64,000 nucleotides of DNA from JAILLW01 sp045640525 (GTDB lineage Bacteria; Bacillota; Clostridia; Lachnospirales; Lachnospiraceae): NCBI GenBank assembly GCA_045640525.1, contig JAZUFE010000058.1, positions 3,960-67,959 of the forward strand, read 5' to 3'. Shown here piece after piece: positions 1 to 8,859 of this stretch; the stretch's first letter is position 1; the number at the start of each line of letters is the position of its first letter. A program made the position numbers and the translations under genes. The notes under the pieces were generated by a model. That model was given only the letters and a program-made list of their open reading frames with translations, was not told the origin of the DNA and ran no database searches.

Positions 1-29
1 TTGTAGTACATTATTCCAAAAAGATAAAC

Positions 30-884
30 CTATTTATGTCCTAACCCTCCACAATTTGAGCATAAAAAGTATCCTGTCCCTGAGCATCCCGAACATGCTG
101 TATATCCCGATACATATTGCCATCCCATAACCGCATCATAATATTGATTATTCGTCAACATCTGTCCCGTTCCACCACACATACCGCACACCACCTTTCC
201 GGTGCCTCCACAGCTTTCGCATACAGTATTTTGCCGGTACTTCGTATAATCTGACGCATCAGAATAGGTCTCATCCTCAATCAGGGCAACCATAACTATG
301 ATGCCAATAACAATAATCATTAAAAATATTAATACGCCTGCAAAATTTGTGTTTGCGCGAGACTTATTTTTTAACACAGGTACTTCCGTTACCGAAGATT
401 TTTTCTTTACAGGCTCTATGGGTTCCGTTATCGACGGTTCCTCCTTTACGGGCTCTACGGGTTCCGTTATCGACGGTTCCTCCTTTACGGGCTCTACGGG
501 CTCCGTTATCGACGGTTCCTCCTTTATAGGTTCTATAGGCTCCGTTATCGATACATCCGGCTTTAAATTATCCTTTTTGATCCCAATTCTAAAAATTTCA
601 TTTCGATTATCAATATAGAAACATTCTCCATCAAGCAGACTGTATCTTATATTACTTCGTAATCTGGTACCATCCGAAAGGTATGTTCCTGTCGGCGAAG
701 CCAAATCCGTCAAATATACCTTTCCAAACTCGACCTCTATTTTGCAATGAAACATATTAATACTGTCGTAATTGTTTGGATAAACCAAATTGGCATTCCT
801 TGCATCTTTTCCTATAAGAAAGGCATCTTCTATCTGATATGTATTTCCTTTAAACTTTCCGTCTACCGCAACTAAGGTTACCAT
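30..884 (-). CDS. Membrane FHA-domain protein with DnaJ-like zinc-finger tail
   Basis: The protein has about 284 residues. An N-terminal FHA domain (roughly residues 15-100) should bind phosphothreonine in the cytoplasm. Four 13-residue Pro/Glu-rich repeats of the SITEPVEPVKEEP type follow (about 112-163), then one membrane segment (about 181-202). The tail has four CxxC motifs in DnaJ-like form (CESCGGTG, CGMCGGTG, CSGCSGTG, CSNCGG) and would lie outside the membrane. An ATG 30 nt inside the longest open frame is chosen because GGAG precedes it at 7 nt and it begins 1 nt after the sigma-factor stop. It is the last gene of a kinase/FHA/sigma cluster, so its likely partner is the kinase product. 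Its function is not known. Confidence 0.8.
   Translation of the reverse strand: MVTLVAVDGKFKGNTYQIEDAFLIGKDARNANLVYPNNYDSINMFHCKIEVEFGKVYLTDLASPTGTYLSDGTRLRSNIRYSLLDGECFYIDNRNEIFRIGIKKDNLKPDVSITEPIEPIKEEPSITEPVEPVKEEPSITEPVEPVKEEPSITEPIEPVKKKSSVTEVPVLKNKSRANTNFAGVLIFLMIIVIGIIVMVALIEDETYSDASDYTKYRQNTVCESCGGTGKVVCGMCGGTGQMLTNNQYYDAVMGWQYVSGYTACSGCSGTGYFLCSNCGGLGHK
396..551 (-). repeat. Four tandem 39-bp repeats coding the FHA protein linker
   Basis: Four in-frame 39-bp units encode 13-residue Pro/Glu-rich repeats between the FHA domain and the membrane segment. The central units are nearly identical in DNA, which suggests recent expansion. The repeat probably acts as an extended spacer. Confidence 0.85.
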
Positions 885-885
885 A

Positions 886-2760
886 TTAATTCTCCGCATT
901 TTGACAATACGCAATCAAAGCTTCCTTCATTTCTTTAATTTGAGGTGTGTTATCCAGTTCTTCCAGTTTGCTTTGTAAATTGGAATCGGAACTTGCTATT
1001 GTTGCAAGTTCTCCGGTAACAGACAGCACTTCCTGTGTTGCAGCCGTTAATTGCTTCATGGAATTGTTAAAACCATCCACATTTGAATCATATCCTTCAT
1101 GGTATACTTTATAGATGATTTCATCCTCGCGATTCTGTATGGCCATAATTATCATCTGCGGTCCGTTAATTCCATTCTCAAAATTGTGCCGAACATACCC
1201 GGGATTGTAGAATTTCTTCATTATCATTGTTGATATGGGATTTTCCAAAAAAGTAACTCCGATATCACACAGCTCTATGGTTTTGTCCATAAGTTCCATA
1301 GTCTTACTAAAGTAGTCATTAATTGCCTTGTCGTTGGGATTGTTCTCAGCAAGCTGTATGAGTTCCTCAAGGGCTATACCTTGTGTGCCCACCAATTGTG
1401 TAGTCATATTAAGTGCGGCTTCTTCGGCCATTTTGTATTGTTCCGAAGTCATACAAACTCTATAAGCTTTAAGTAATCTTTCATATGCTTTGATGAATTT
1501 TTCATACCTATCGTATGCCTTCTTTTTGTATTCTCCGTCAAATGAAGTTTCATACAAAGCAGCACAACTATCCAAATTTGCATTAGTATAAAACAGATAT
1601 ACACCATCATAGTTATCACGCATAACCTTATTCCACAAATCAAGATGGCTTCCGTCAGTTCTTTCGACATATAGTATGGGGTTGTATTTTTTCTCGCCTA
1701 CCAAAATATCCTTCAATTCCCAATTGTCAGAGCACATAAACTCAATATCACCGTATTCGGATACAATTTTTTCCAATTCGTCGGTTCGTATATTATTTTC
1801 GGGGGCAATTGTATTTATCTCGTCAGTATATGCATGCGGATATTCTGAAATTTGCGTTGATGAATATATAACTCCGCCTGTAGCAACAGAACCTGCTGTT
1901 ATCAAAGCCAGCACCTTAACAACAATCGACGACTTTGCCACTGTTGTTGCGCCAATAGTTCCTGCGCCCAATGAAGCTCCCACTTCTGATCCCAATGAAG
2001 CTCCGGCCTCTGCACCAAATGAAGCTCCCACAACAGATTCAACGGCATTAAGTATTGTATCTTTTGACACACCGGTAGATAATATATTTTCCGCTGAGTA
2101 TCTGAAAACAATATACAACGCTGATAATCCGCCAAAGCTGTACAATCTTGTACCCTGAGTTTTTTCGAGATTACTTACATATTTCTTTACACTGTTTCTG
2201 GCATAATTCAAACGGCTCTTTACCGTTCCTGTAGAGCAACCCATTATTGAAGCGATTTCGTTAACACTCATCTCTTCATAGTAAAAATACTGAATACTCA
2301 ATTTCTGTTCGGCAGACAATTCATCCAGAATTTGAGACATCATATTTCTTTTTTCTTCGTACAGTATTACATTCTCAGGTATTATGCTCTCATCATCCGA
2401 TACTGCCGTGTCAAACATAAAGCCTGTCGAGTCATCCTCTTCACATGTCGTTGCCAGAATTTCACGTCGATATGTTTTGATATACCTGTATGTATATCCT
2501 GTAGCAATTCTTCCTGCCCATACATAAAAAGCTTCCGGAGCTTGCAATGTATCGATTTTTCTGTATATCTGTAAATATGTTTCCTGCATTACATCTTCTG
2601 TTTGCGAAACATTTTGCAATACGTCATTAATAATTTTAAATATATATTTTTCCGTCAGCTCGTATATTTTTTCAAATACACTAACGTCATGATTTTGCAT
2701 TCTTCTGACACATTCATAAAGAAGTTTATCTTTCTCTTCAAAAGTCTTAATAGCTACCAT
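886..2760 (-). CDS. ECF-type sigma factor fused to a membrane anchor and outer domain
   Basis: The first 195 residues form an ECF sigma factor: region 2 is about 25-100 and region 4 about 140-192, with an HTH of the form MSVNEIASIMGCSTGTVKSR. An unusual extension follows. Residues 245-267 carry three 8-residue Gly/Ala/Ser repeats (GASxGxxx). A membrane segment lies at about 278-300, and some 320 helical, probably extracytoplasmic residues complete the 624. Typical ECF factors have about 170-200 residues and a separate anti-sigma factor. Here the regulator seems to be fused. The start overlaps the kinase stop by 7 bp, so translation is probably coupled. Control by the adjacent kinase or by membrane release is inference. 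Confidence 0.85.
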   Translation of the reverse strand: MVAIKTFEEKDKLLYECVRRMQNHDVSVFEKIYELTEKYIFKIINDVLQNVSQTEDVMQETYLQIYRKIDTLQAPEAFYVWAGRIATGYTYRYIKTYRREILATTCEEDDSTGFMFDTAVSDDESIIPENVILYEEKRNMMSQILDELSAEQKLSIQYFYYEEMSVNEIASIMGCSTGTVKSRLNYARNSVKKYVSNLEKTQGTRLYSFGGLSALYIVFRYSAENILSTGVSKDTILNAVESVVGASFGAEAGASLGSEVGASLGAGTIGATTVAKSSIVVKVLALITAGSVATGGVIYSSTQISEYPHAYTDEINTIAPENNIRTDELEKIVSEYGDIEFMCSDNWELKDILVGEKKYNPILYVERTDGSHLDLWNKVMRDNYDGVYLFYTNANLDSCAALYETSFDGEYKKKAYDRYEKFIKAYERLLKAYRVCMTSEQYKMAEEAALNMTTQLVGTQGIALEELIQLAENNPNDKAINDYFSKTMELMDKTIELCDIGVTFLENPISTMIMKKFYNPGYVRHNFENGINGPQMIIMAIQNREDEIIYKVYHEGYDSNVDGFNNSMKQLTAATQEVLSVTGELATIASSDSNLQSKLEELDNTPQIKEMKEALIAYCQNAEN

Positions 2761-3557
2761 ATAAGGCTCTCCTTAAATTCTCTGACCGTTTGATATCTTT
2801 CATTAGGCAATAGTGACATTGCTTTTTCAATTGCCTGAACAGTACAATTATTAACATCCTTACGTATATCACTTATGCTGCACATGGTTTCTCCGCGCAG
2901 TCGTTTAGCGGACTCGGTTGGTTTTTGCGAAGTTAGCAAAAAGTAAATAGTTGCTCCCGCCATATAGACATCCGTCCATGGACCTTGCAAATAATCTGAG
3001 TCAACTAATTCAATCGGAGCATAATTATGTTTTGCAAAATTCACTCTGCGTTGATTACTTTTAACACCCTCACATGCATTTCCAAAATCAATTATTCGTA
3101 CGCTGTCGTTATTGCCGATAATAATATTCTCGGGGCTCAAATCCCTGTGCCATATATTATGAAGGTGAATATCTATCAATCCATCCAAAAAATTCGATGA
3201 TATTCGGGCAATTCTTTCCAACGGCAATTTTCCGTTAAAACCCTTTACCAGATTAAATGCATTCTTTCCGGGGATATATTCCATAGAATAAAATCTTCTT
3301 CCGTCTTCTTCGAAAGCTTCCTTTATTCTCACCAGGCTTTTGCACGCAGTATTTTCGGTCAACAGTAGGGTCTCTTCTTTGAAATACTTAGCGGTATCCG
3401 ATTTTGTCTTTCTCACTGCCTGCATTTGTTTTATTGCAACCGCTTCACCTGTAACTGTATCTTTGGCAAGATACACATTGGACATACCGCCATTACCCAA
3501 CAATTCAATAATTTCATATCTTTTATTAAGCAATGTCGGATTCTGTGTAATGCTCAT
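2754..3557 (-). CDS. Soluble Hanks-type Ser/Thr protein kinase
   Basis: The 267 residues cover a single kinase domain. Visible motifs are the Gly-rich loop GNGGMSNVY (about 22-30), the AIK lysine (about 43), the catalytic loop HRDLSPEN (about 138), DFG and an APIEL form of the APE motif. It lacks the membrane segment and PASTA repeats of PrkC-type kinases, so it should be cytoplasmic. It overlaps the RDD-FHA gene upstream by 4 bp and the sigma-factor gene downstream by 7 bp. FHA domains encoded on both sides are natural phospho-readers. All catalytic residues appear intact. Confidence 0.9.
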   Translation of the reverse strand: MSITQNPTLLNKRYEIIELLGNGGMSNVYLAKDTVTGEAVAIKQMQAVRKTKSDTAKYFKEETLLLTENTACKSLVRIKEAFEEDGRRFYSMEYIPGKNAFNLVKGFNGKLPLERIARISSNFLDGLIDIHLHNIWHRDLSPENIIIGNNDSVRIIDFGNACEGVKSNQRRVNFAKHNYAPIELVDSDYLQGPWTDVYMAGATIYFLLTSQKPTESAKRLRGETMCSISDIRKDVNNCTVQAIEKAMSLLPNERYQTVREFKESLIW

Positions 3558-4477
3558 AATTTCTCATATACCACGCGGAATTTTTCAGTTTCCGTAGCAA
3601 GGTAAAAGCAGTCATTTTCGTGTAATTCAACCGGAATTTCACTCTTCAGCTTTGTTATTGCGTCAGAACAAACAAAGGTTCCTTGCGAAGAATGATCAAC
3701 AATGTAAAGGGTATCGTTTGCAATATATACTTCGCAATGCACTCTGCTTATTCCCCGTGTTTTGTCCGGATACAGCAATGAGCATTTATCCGGGTCTCTT
3801 CCTATGACGATCGGCTTCTTCACCTCGTACCGAATACCGAAATATTTCCCGTCAACAGCTTCAATGAATACCTTCTTGGGCGTTTCTAAAATACTGTTTT
3901 CTTTTTTAACCACAGCATCTTTCAATTCATCTATGGGCTGTACCTGTATTGGTTTTTCTGATTCATTCTCTTCCTTATCTTTATTGACAACCCTTGTCTG
4001 AGCTACTAAATCGTGTATGGAACGCCCGTTATTATCAAACACAACCATAACACATGAAAATATAACCAAAAGACCCGTAATTGCATTGAAATACATAATG
4101 CTGTCGGTTGCTTTCACCTGCATAAGTATTACCGCCACCATATACGGCAACAGCTTCACGGAATTCCTTGTTATTCCTTCCAAAAAGCCTATTGGCATTC
4201 CGCTCTTATCGGTTACCTTGATTCCGGTCATCTGCTTTCCCAAGCTTCCTTGTGCGAAAGAAGCTTCCAATTTACCCATTATAATTGCTGTGATTACTAA
4301 TAAAATAACCGTAATTATATTGCTCCATCCGTATTGCTTTGCCAGATAGATACCAAAAAACTTCATTTCTCCATCCTGAACAAAGAAGCCGGCAAATTGA
4401 AAAATAAACCATATAACCGCTATAATAATACTGTCAAGAAGATATGCCATAAATCTTCTCATTCGGTTTGCAACCAT
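3554..4477 (-). CDS. RDD-family membrane protein with C-terminal FHA domain
   Basis: The protein has about 307 residues. The N-terminal half is an RDD domain with about four membrane segments (roughly 6-30, 48-68, 105-120, 127-147). A charged linker leads to an FHA domain at about 205-305 with GRD, SRVHC and SSQGTF signature positions. The chosen ATG has AGGAGG 8 nt upstream; a TTG six bases earlier is too close to that site. It opens the RDD-FHA, kinase, sigma, FHA operon, preceded by a promoter that overlaps a perfect inverted repeat. RDD function is not firmly known. The FHA tail probably docks phosphoproteins at the membrane. Confidence 0.85.
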   Translation of the reverse strand: MVANRMRRFMAYLLDSIIIAVIWFIFQFAGFFVQDGEMKFFGIYLAKQYGWSNIITVILLVITAIIMGKLEASFAQGSLGKQMTGIKVTDKSGMPIGFLEGITRNSVKLLPYMVAVILMQVKATDSIMYFNAITGLLVIFSCVMVVFDNNGRSIHDLVAQTRVVNKDKEENESEKPIQVQPIDELKDAVVKKENSILETPKKVFIEAVDGKYFGIRYEVKKPIVIGRDPDKCSLLYPDKTRGISRVHCEVYIANDTLYIVDHSSQGTFVCSDAITKLKSEIPVELHENDCFYLATETEKFRVVYEKL

Positions 4478-4511
4478 TACCAATACCTCCTAAAATTGTC
4501 GGTTTATTGTT

Positions 4512-4530
4512 AAAATTGTAGCACAATTTT
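4512..4530. promoter_or_regulatory. Perfect 8-bp inverted repeat over the -10 box
   Basis: AAAATTGT and ACAATTTT flank a 3-nt centre and contain the -10 hexamer of the kinase/sigma operon promoter. It may be an operator. It could also be a weak hairpin terminator for the preceding transglutaminase gene, although no good T-tract follows. Confidence 0.5.
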
Positions 4531-4543
4531 TAGGTATTTTGAA
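4515..4543 (-). promoter_or_regulatory. Promoter of the FHA/kinase/sigma operon
   Basis: On the minus strand TTCAAA (4538-4543) and TACAAT (4515-4520) are 17 bp apart, upstream of the AGGAGG of the RDD-FHA gene. The match to the sigma-A consensus is moderate to good. Confidence 0.6.
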
Positions 4544-5299
4544 CTAGTCAATTCTGTGTGGATTTAATCTCTGTGCAAAGTGATTTCGTGAAATTTCTGC
4601 ATCTGACACCAATAAATAATTGTTTCTTCTTCCGGTATCATTCCACGTGACATCTACATAATAATATCGGCCGTCAATAAGGCATCTGTTCCATCCGTGT
4701 CTTCCGGATTCCCCCCTACTGTTAACTGCTATTCCGCTAACGTAATCTGTCGGCACACCTACAGCATTCATTATTTTGCAAAAAGCATTTGCATATCCTT
4801 GACATACAACCGAGCCATATGCCAGAGCTTCAAATGTTGAATATCTCGAATATGAATAATCGTACTCAATATTGTCACAAAGATATTTGTTTACAGCCTT
4901 AACCTTTTCAAAATCATTCATCCCCGGCTTTATTGAAGAATTTATAGCCATCTGAATCAATTCTTTCTCGGTATACTCCCACTTTTTCTTAGTCGGTACA
5001 CTGAGCGTTACCATACCCTGACCTTGATTTGCTACGCATACTCTTCCTTCATTCTTTCCGCAATTGACATAATGAATATAGAGCATAGTCTCGTCATGAC
5101 CGAAAGCTGCCAAAAGATCAGGATAAGAGTTTGCATAGAATTCAGCATCAAACAAAGTTCCGTCCGGCATAACTTTGGGTTTTGCGTTAGCGTTCACCTT
5201 CAAAACTCCAAACTCCAAAAATACAACTGAGCCAATTGTCATAATTAAAGCTGCAAGTAACTTGGTTACGGCAATAGCGTTATTCTGTGTTTTTTTCAT
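4544..5299 (-). CDS. Secreted transglutaminase-fold protein
   Basis: The 251 residues begin with a signal or anchor segment (about 12-38). A short Tyr/Asp-rich repeat (about 51-85; FYANSYPDLLAAFG ... HYVNCGKNEGR) of a type common in Lachnospiraceae secreted proteins follows. A transglutaminase-like domain completes it. The catalytic triad is visible as Cys in VVCQGYA, His in GRHGWN and Asp in VDVTWND. The start has AAAGGAGG 8 nt upstream. It is probably a cell-surface cysteine protease or peptide-processing enzyme; its substrate is unknown. It lies directly upstream of the kinase/FHA/sigma operon on the same strand but behind a separate promoter. Confidence 0.8.
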   Translation of the reverse strand: MKKTQNNAIAVTKLLAALIMTIGSVVFLEFGVLKVNANAKPKVMPDGTLFDAEFYANSYPDLLAAFGHDETMLYIHYVNCGKNEGRVCVANQGQGMVTLSVPTKKKWEYTEKELIQMAINSSIKPGMNDFEKVKAVNKYLCDNIEYDYSYSRYSTFEALAYGSVVCQGYANAFCKIMNAVGVPTDYVSGIAVNSRGESGRHGWNRCLIDGRYYYVDVTWNDTGRRNNYLLVSDAEISRNHFAQRLNPHRID

Positions 5300-5393
5300 A
5301 TATGTATCCTCCTTTGTTTTTGGTTTATATAGGATAGATACATTTAGTTTTGATTTGGTTTTATTTTTTTAGAAAAAAATAGAAAAAAAAGAA

Positions 5394-5423
5394 AATAAAA
5401 AAAGGAAGTCCTTCGGACTTCCT
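5394..5423 (-). terminator. Rho-independent terminator after tRNA-Ser
   Basis: A 9-bp stem AGGAAGTCC/GGACTTCCT (5403-5423) has a 3-nt loop. On the minus strand it is followed by a long T-rich tract. It ends the ispD/tRNA-Ser transcript. Confidence 0.85.
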
Positions 5424-5427
5424 CTAC

Positions 5428-5513
5428 CGCAGAGGGTGGGATTCGAACCCACGTGGCCGTGAAGCCAAACGGTTTTCAAGACCGCCTCGTTATGACCTCT
5501 TCGATACCTCTGC
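5428..5513 (-). tRNA. tRNA-Ser (anticodon TGA)
   Basis: The acceptor stem is GCAGAGG/CCTCTGC with discriminator G. The T-arm holds GGGTTCGAATCCC, a long class II variable arm is present, and the anticodon loop CTTGAAA gives anticodon TGA. CCA is not encoded. The gene lies 57 nt downstream of ispD on the same strand. Confidence 0.93.
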
Positions 5514-5570
5514 TTGACGTCTCGTTATCACCAGACGCAATCGTTATTTTATCAAACCGACCGGCATGTG

Positions 5571-6320
5571 TCAACAACATTTTTCACTTTTTTCATTTTT
5601 TGATTCGGAATTGTTCTTACGCATCTTCAGGAAACATTCGGCCAATACCAAATCATCCGGAGTCGTCACCTTAATATTTTCATATGACCCTTCAACAAGC
5701 CTGACAGGATGTCCGGAATATGTTTCAAGTATCATCGCATCATCGGTTATATTAATTCCATTCTTCTTGTACTCTTCCTCTTTCGAAAGTACAGCTTCGT
5801 ATGCCTCTTTAATAAGTGAGAACTCAAAAACCTGTGGAGTCTGCACATTCCATACTCGACTTCTGTCAGGTGTCGAGGCAACCTCTCCGTTTTCATTTGC
5901 TATCTTAACGGTATCTTTCGACGGCATTCCGACAACACACGCCTTGCATTCGCGAACCGTTTCAAAAGCCCTGTCGATTATATCTTTATCAATCATAGGT
6001 CGTGCGCCGTCATGGATAAAGATATAAGAAGCTTCCACTATTGCATTAATACCGCACATAACGGAATTATACCTTTCACGGCCGCCTTCAACCAAATACT
6101 TAACCTTGGAAAAACCATATTTGTCAACGATTTCCTTCTTAATGAACGGCATATCCTCTTTGGTGGCTACCAGTACAATTTCATCAACAATGCTCTCTTC
6201 AAATGCCTTAAGTGAATAAAAAAGGATAGGTTTACCCAAAAGAAGCAAAAATTGCTTCTTAACAGCAGTTCCCATCCTCTTTCCGTTTCCGGCTGCCAAT
6301 ATAACAGCGACTGTCTTCAT
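5571..6320 (-). CDS. ispD: 2-C-methyl-D-erythritol 4-phosphate cytidylyltransferase
   Basis: IspD transfers CMP to methylerythritol phosphate in the non-mevalonate isoprenoid pathway. The 249 residues contain the nucleotide-binding signature AAGNGKRMG with the basic KKQF stretch at the N-terminus, HDGARP near residue 105, and a C-terminal NIKVTTPDDL segment, all typical of IspD. The ATG at 6320 is chosen over a TTG three bases earlier. It starts 3 nt after the tsaD stop and uses the GGGAGA at the end of tsaD. No other mevalonate-independent pathway genes are nearby. Confidence 0.93.
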   Translation of the reverse strand: MKTVAVILAAGNGKRMGTAVKKQFLLLLGKPILFYSLKAFEESIVDEIVLVATKEDMPFIKKEIVDKYGFSKVKYLVEGGRERYNSVMCGINAIVEASYIFIHDGARPMIDKDIIDRAFETVRECKACVVGMPSKDTVKIANENGEVASTPDRSRVWNVQTPQVFEFSLIKEAYEAVLSKEEEYKKNGINITDDAMILETYSGHPVRLVEGSYENIKVTTPDDLVLAECFLKMRKNNSESKNEKSEKCC

Positions 6321-6323
6321 CAA

Positions 6324-7346
6324 TTATCTTTCTCCCAATTTAAGTGCAGGTACGGCATTAAGATCATAACCGCTTCTATGACCTTTGATAAATTCATAAT
6401 ATCCTGCAACGCCAATCATCGCGGCATTATCCGTACAATATACCGGTGAAGGATGATAGAACTCAATTGCTTCCGCCTTACATCTTTTTTCAAAAGCGGC
6501 ACGCAAAGAAGAATTCGAAGCAACTCCGCCTGCAATGGCGAATTTCTTAAGTCCGTATCTGTTAACCGCATCAATTGAATGATCAACCAAAACATCCACA
6601 ACAGCTTTTTGAAAAGAAGCCGCCACGTCTGCTACATTGACGGTTTCGCCTTTCATTTCGCATTGATTAATGTAATTGAGTACTGCCGATTTAAGCCCAC
6701 TGAAGCTAAAATCGTATTCGCTCTCATCAACTTTGGCTCTCGGAAAATGTATCGCATCAGGATTCCCCTCTTTGGATACCTTATCTATCTTGGGGCCTCC
6801 CGGATACCCTAAGCCTATTGCTCTTGCCACCTTGTCAAAAGCTTCACCTGCCGCATCATCTCTGGTTCTTCCCAAAATCTCGTATTCACCGTAGTCCTTG
6901 ACCACCACCAAATGTGAGTGACCGCCCGAAACCACCAGGCAGACAAACGGAGGTTCCAAATCCAAATTCTCGATATAATTGGCACTTATGTGACCTTCGA
7001 TGTGATGCACCCCAACCAATGGCTTATCCTTCGCAAAGGCTATAGCCTTTGCAGCCGAAACGCCGACCAGCAAAGCTCCGACCAATCCAGGGCCGTATGT
7101 TACTGCTATCGCATCCATATCATCCAATGTACAATTCGCATTCTTTAAAGCCGAATCTATAACCTGATTAATTTTCTCTATGTGCTTTCGTGACGCTATT
7201 TCGGGAACAACGCCGCCGTATTCGGTATGAAGTGCAATCTGTGAATATATTTGATTGGAAAGAATTGTCCTACCGTTTAGCACAACGGAAGCCGCCGTTT
7301 CATCACATGAGCTCTCTATTGCAAAAATTCTAATATCCTTATTCAT
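6324..7346 (-). CDS. tsaD: tRNA t6A threonylcarbamoyltransferase subunit TsaD
   Basis: TsaD transfers the threonylcarbamoyl group to A37 of ANN-decoding tRNAs and acts with TsaB and TsaE, both encoded a few genes upstream. The protein has about 340 residues with an ASKHA fold. It shows IESSCDETAAS at the N-terminus, the metal-binding HIEGH motif near residue 110, VSGGHSHL, and a C-terminal CTDNAAMIG. The ATG giving MNKDIRIF is preferred because it matches the usual family start; a TTG 18 nt upstream is possible. The start overlaps the end of the preceding gene by 8 bp. Confidence 0.93.
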   Translation of the reverse strand: MNKDIRIFAIESSCDETAASVVLNGRTILSNQIYSQIALHTEYGGVVPEIASRKHIEKINQVIDSALKNANCTLDDMDAIAVTYGPGLVGALLVGVSAAKAIAFAKDKPLVGVHHIEGHISANYIENLDLEPPFVCLVVSGGHSHLVVVKDYGEYEILGRTRDDAAGEAFDKVARAIGLGYPGGPKIDKVSKEGNPDAIHFPRAKVDESEYDFSFSGLKSAVLNYINQCEMKGETVNVADVAASFQKAVVDVLVDHSIDAVNRYGLKKFAIAGGVASNSSLRAAFEKRCKAEAIEFYHPSPVYCTDNAAMIGVAGYYEFIKGHRSGYDLNAVPALKLGER

Positions 7347-7923
7347 TGTCCTTATCATCCTCAATCAACTGCCATCCGAATATTTTCCAATGACCGTCCT
7401 TATCTTTTCTAAGCAAAAACCGCTCTTTGGTCAGACCTATATCGATTCCGTTTTTTAAGGTAAACGTAACTTTAAGTCTTGCAAACTTATATCCGTCCAC
7501 CGAATAGTAATCAACATTGGTACTCGAAGATGTGGAATAACTCGAAATAACCGTTCCCGAATTCTTTCTTGTTTCGATTTCATGTTTCAGAGTATTTCGA
7601 TGATTTTCCTCCGGATTGGTTGCCAGCAAATCATCGTCGAATAACTCTCTCATCTTATGCGTAATCTTGGCGAATTCCTCATCCGTATACTCTTCCGTAT
7701 ACAAAGCCACCGTAAAATCGGCATAAAGCTTAGCCACCTCCTTGGGCGTCGGTGGATAATCTTCATCCAGATTCAGCATTAAAAGAGCTGTAATCTTACT
7801 TGCTTTAGTTGTATTGTCTTCATCCTTCGGGGTCTTTCGAACATTGGAAAGATAGTAGTAATATCCAACCACCAATGCTACCATAACCGCACCTATAATG
7901 ATGAATTTAAGATTCTTCTTCAC
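7339..7923 (-). CDS. Membrane-anchored hypothetical protein
   Basis: I do not recognise this family with confidence; it resembles uncharacterised Lachnospiraceae anchored proteins. It has about 194 residues: a basic N-terminus, one membrane segment (about 6-25), then a soluble domain with an ELFDDDLLATNPEENHR helix region and a beta-rich C-terminus, probably outside the cell. The GTG start has AAGGAG 12 nt upstream; a TTG 21 nt earlier is possible but lacks a site. It is translationally interlocked with rnz (17-bp overlap) and tsaD (8 bp), so it belongs to this operon. Confidence 0.6.
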   Translation of the reverse strand: MKKNLKFIIIGAVMVALVVGYYYYLSNVRKTPKDEDNTTKASKITALLMLNLDEDYPPTPKEVAKLYADFTVALYTEEYTDEEFAKITHKMRELFDDDLLATNPEENHRNTLKHEIETRKNSGTVISSYSTSSSTNVDYYSVDGYKFARLKVTFTLKNGIDIGLTKERFLLRKDKDGHWKIFGWQLIEDDKDNE

Positions 7924-8842
7924 CCTTTGGTGTTTCTCCTTCAAACAGTAGCTCTACGCTTTGACCATCCTTCGCCGCCACCGTATTTTCAAAAATGCGT
8001 TTGGTTGCCTTAATATATTCATTCGGATAATTTAGCGACGGGCTGTAATGTGTGAGCCACAGCTCGTTAACCTCAGCCTTCGAAGCCAATGTTGCCGCCT
8101 CAAAAAACGTCATATGCTTTTTATCCTTTGCTTTCGACAGTTGTTCGGGATCACCATACATTCCCTCGCAAACAAACAAATCAGCTTTATGAGCATTTTT
8201 AACAATGCTCTCTGTGGGTCGTGTATCCGTACAATATGTCAGTTTAATACCTTTTCTTTGCTCGCCCATAACCATGGACGGTGTATATATTTTACCATCT
8301 ACGGTAACTGTTTCTCCACGTTGAAGAACACTCCAATACTTAACGTTAAGTCCCAACTTTTGGGCACGTTCAACGTCAAATTTTCCTGCTCTGTCAATAA
8401 CAATACTGTATCCGTAGCACGTAACATTATGATTAACGCGAAATGCTTCTATTCTGTAGCCATCCATATATATTGTCTGTTCTTTCTCGGAAAGTTCCAG
8501 GCAATCAATGGCAAAAGGAAGTTCCGGTGCAATTACCCTAAGCGATGCGACCACCTTGGAAACACCTTTAGGCCCTATTATCAGCAACGGCTCCGTACGT
8601 TCTGCATTTCCCATTCCTAACAACAACCCCGGCAATCCGCTGATATGGTCCGCATGAAAATGCGTGAAGCAAATTACATCAATAGGCTTACATGACCAGC
8701 CTTTTTCTTTCATTGCAATCTGTGTTCCCTCACCGCAATCTATCAATATACTGCTGCCGTTGAACCGGGCCATAAGTGATGTCAGCCATCTATATGGAAG
8801 TGGCATCATTCCTCCCGTTCCAAGTAAACATACATCTAACAT
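7907..8842 (-). CDS. rnz: Ribonuclease Z
   Basis: RNase Z trims tRNA 3' trailers. The protein has about 311 residues of metallo-beta-lactamase fold. It shows the zinc motif HFHADH near residue 65, CGEGTQ, a later CDTRPTE aspartate and a C-terminal LTHYSPS histidine. The ATG giving MLDVCLLGTGG has AGAGG 6 nt upstream and matches the usual family N-terminus, so the longer frame is not used. The tRNA genes in this window lack encoded CCA in at least the Ser case, which fits a need for RNase Z. Confidence 0.92.
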   Translation of the reverse strand: MLDVCLLGTGGMMPLPYRWLTSLMARFNGSSILIDCGEGTQIAMKEKGWSCKPIDVICFTHFHADHISGLPGLLLGMGNAERTEPLLIIGPKGVSKVVASLRVIAPELPFAIDCLELSEKEQTIYMDGYRIEAFRVNHNVTCYGYSIVIDRAGKFDVERAQKLGLNVKYWSVLQRGETVTVDGKIYTPSMVMGEQRKGIKLTYCTDTRPTESIVKNAHKADLFVCEGMYGDPEQLSKAKDKKHMTFFEAATLASKAEVNELWLTHYSPSLNYPNEYIKATKRIFENTVAAKDGQSVELLFEGETPKGEEES

Positions 8843-8859
8843 TCCAAACCTCTTGTTCC

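Noticed and set aside
396..551. Regular 39-bp repeats that might suggest a CRISPR or minisatellite array
   Set aside because: The units are adjacent without spacers, in frame, and code for a Pro/Glu-rich protein linker.
1676..2158. Long open frame on the plus strand inside the sigma-factor gene
   Set aside because: It is the antisense shadow of the Gly/Ala repeat region and lacks a start site and family features.
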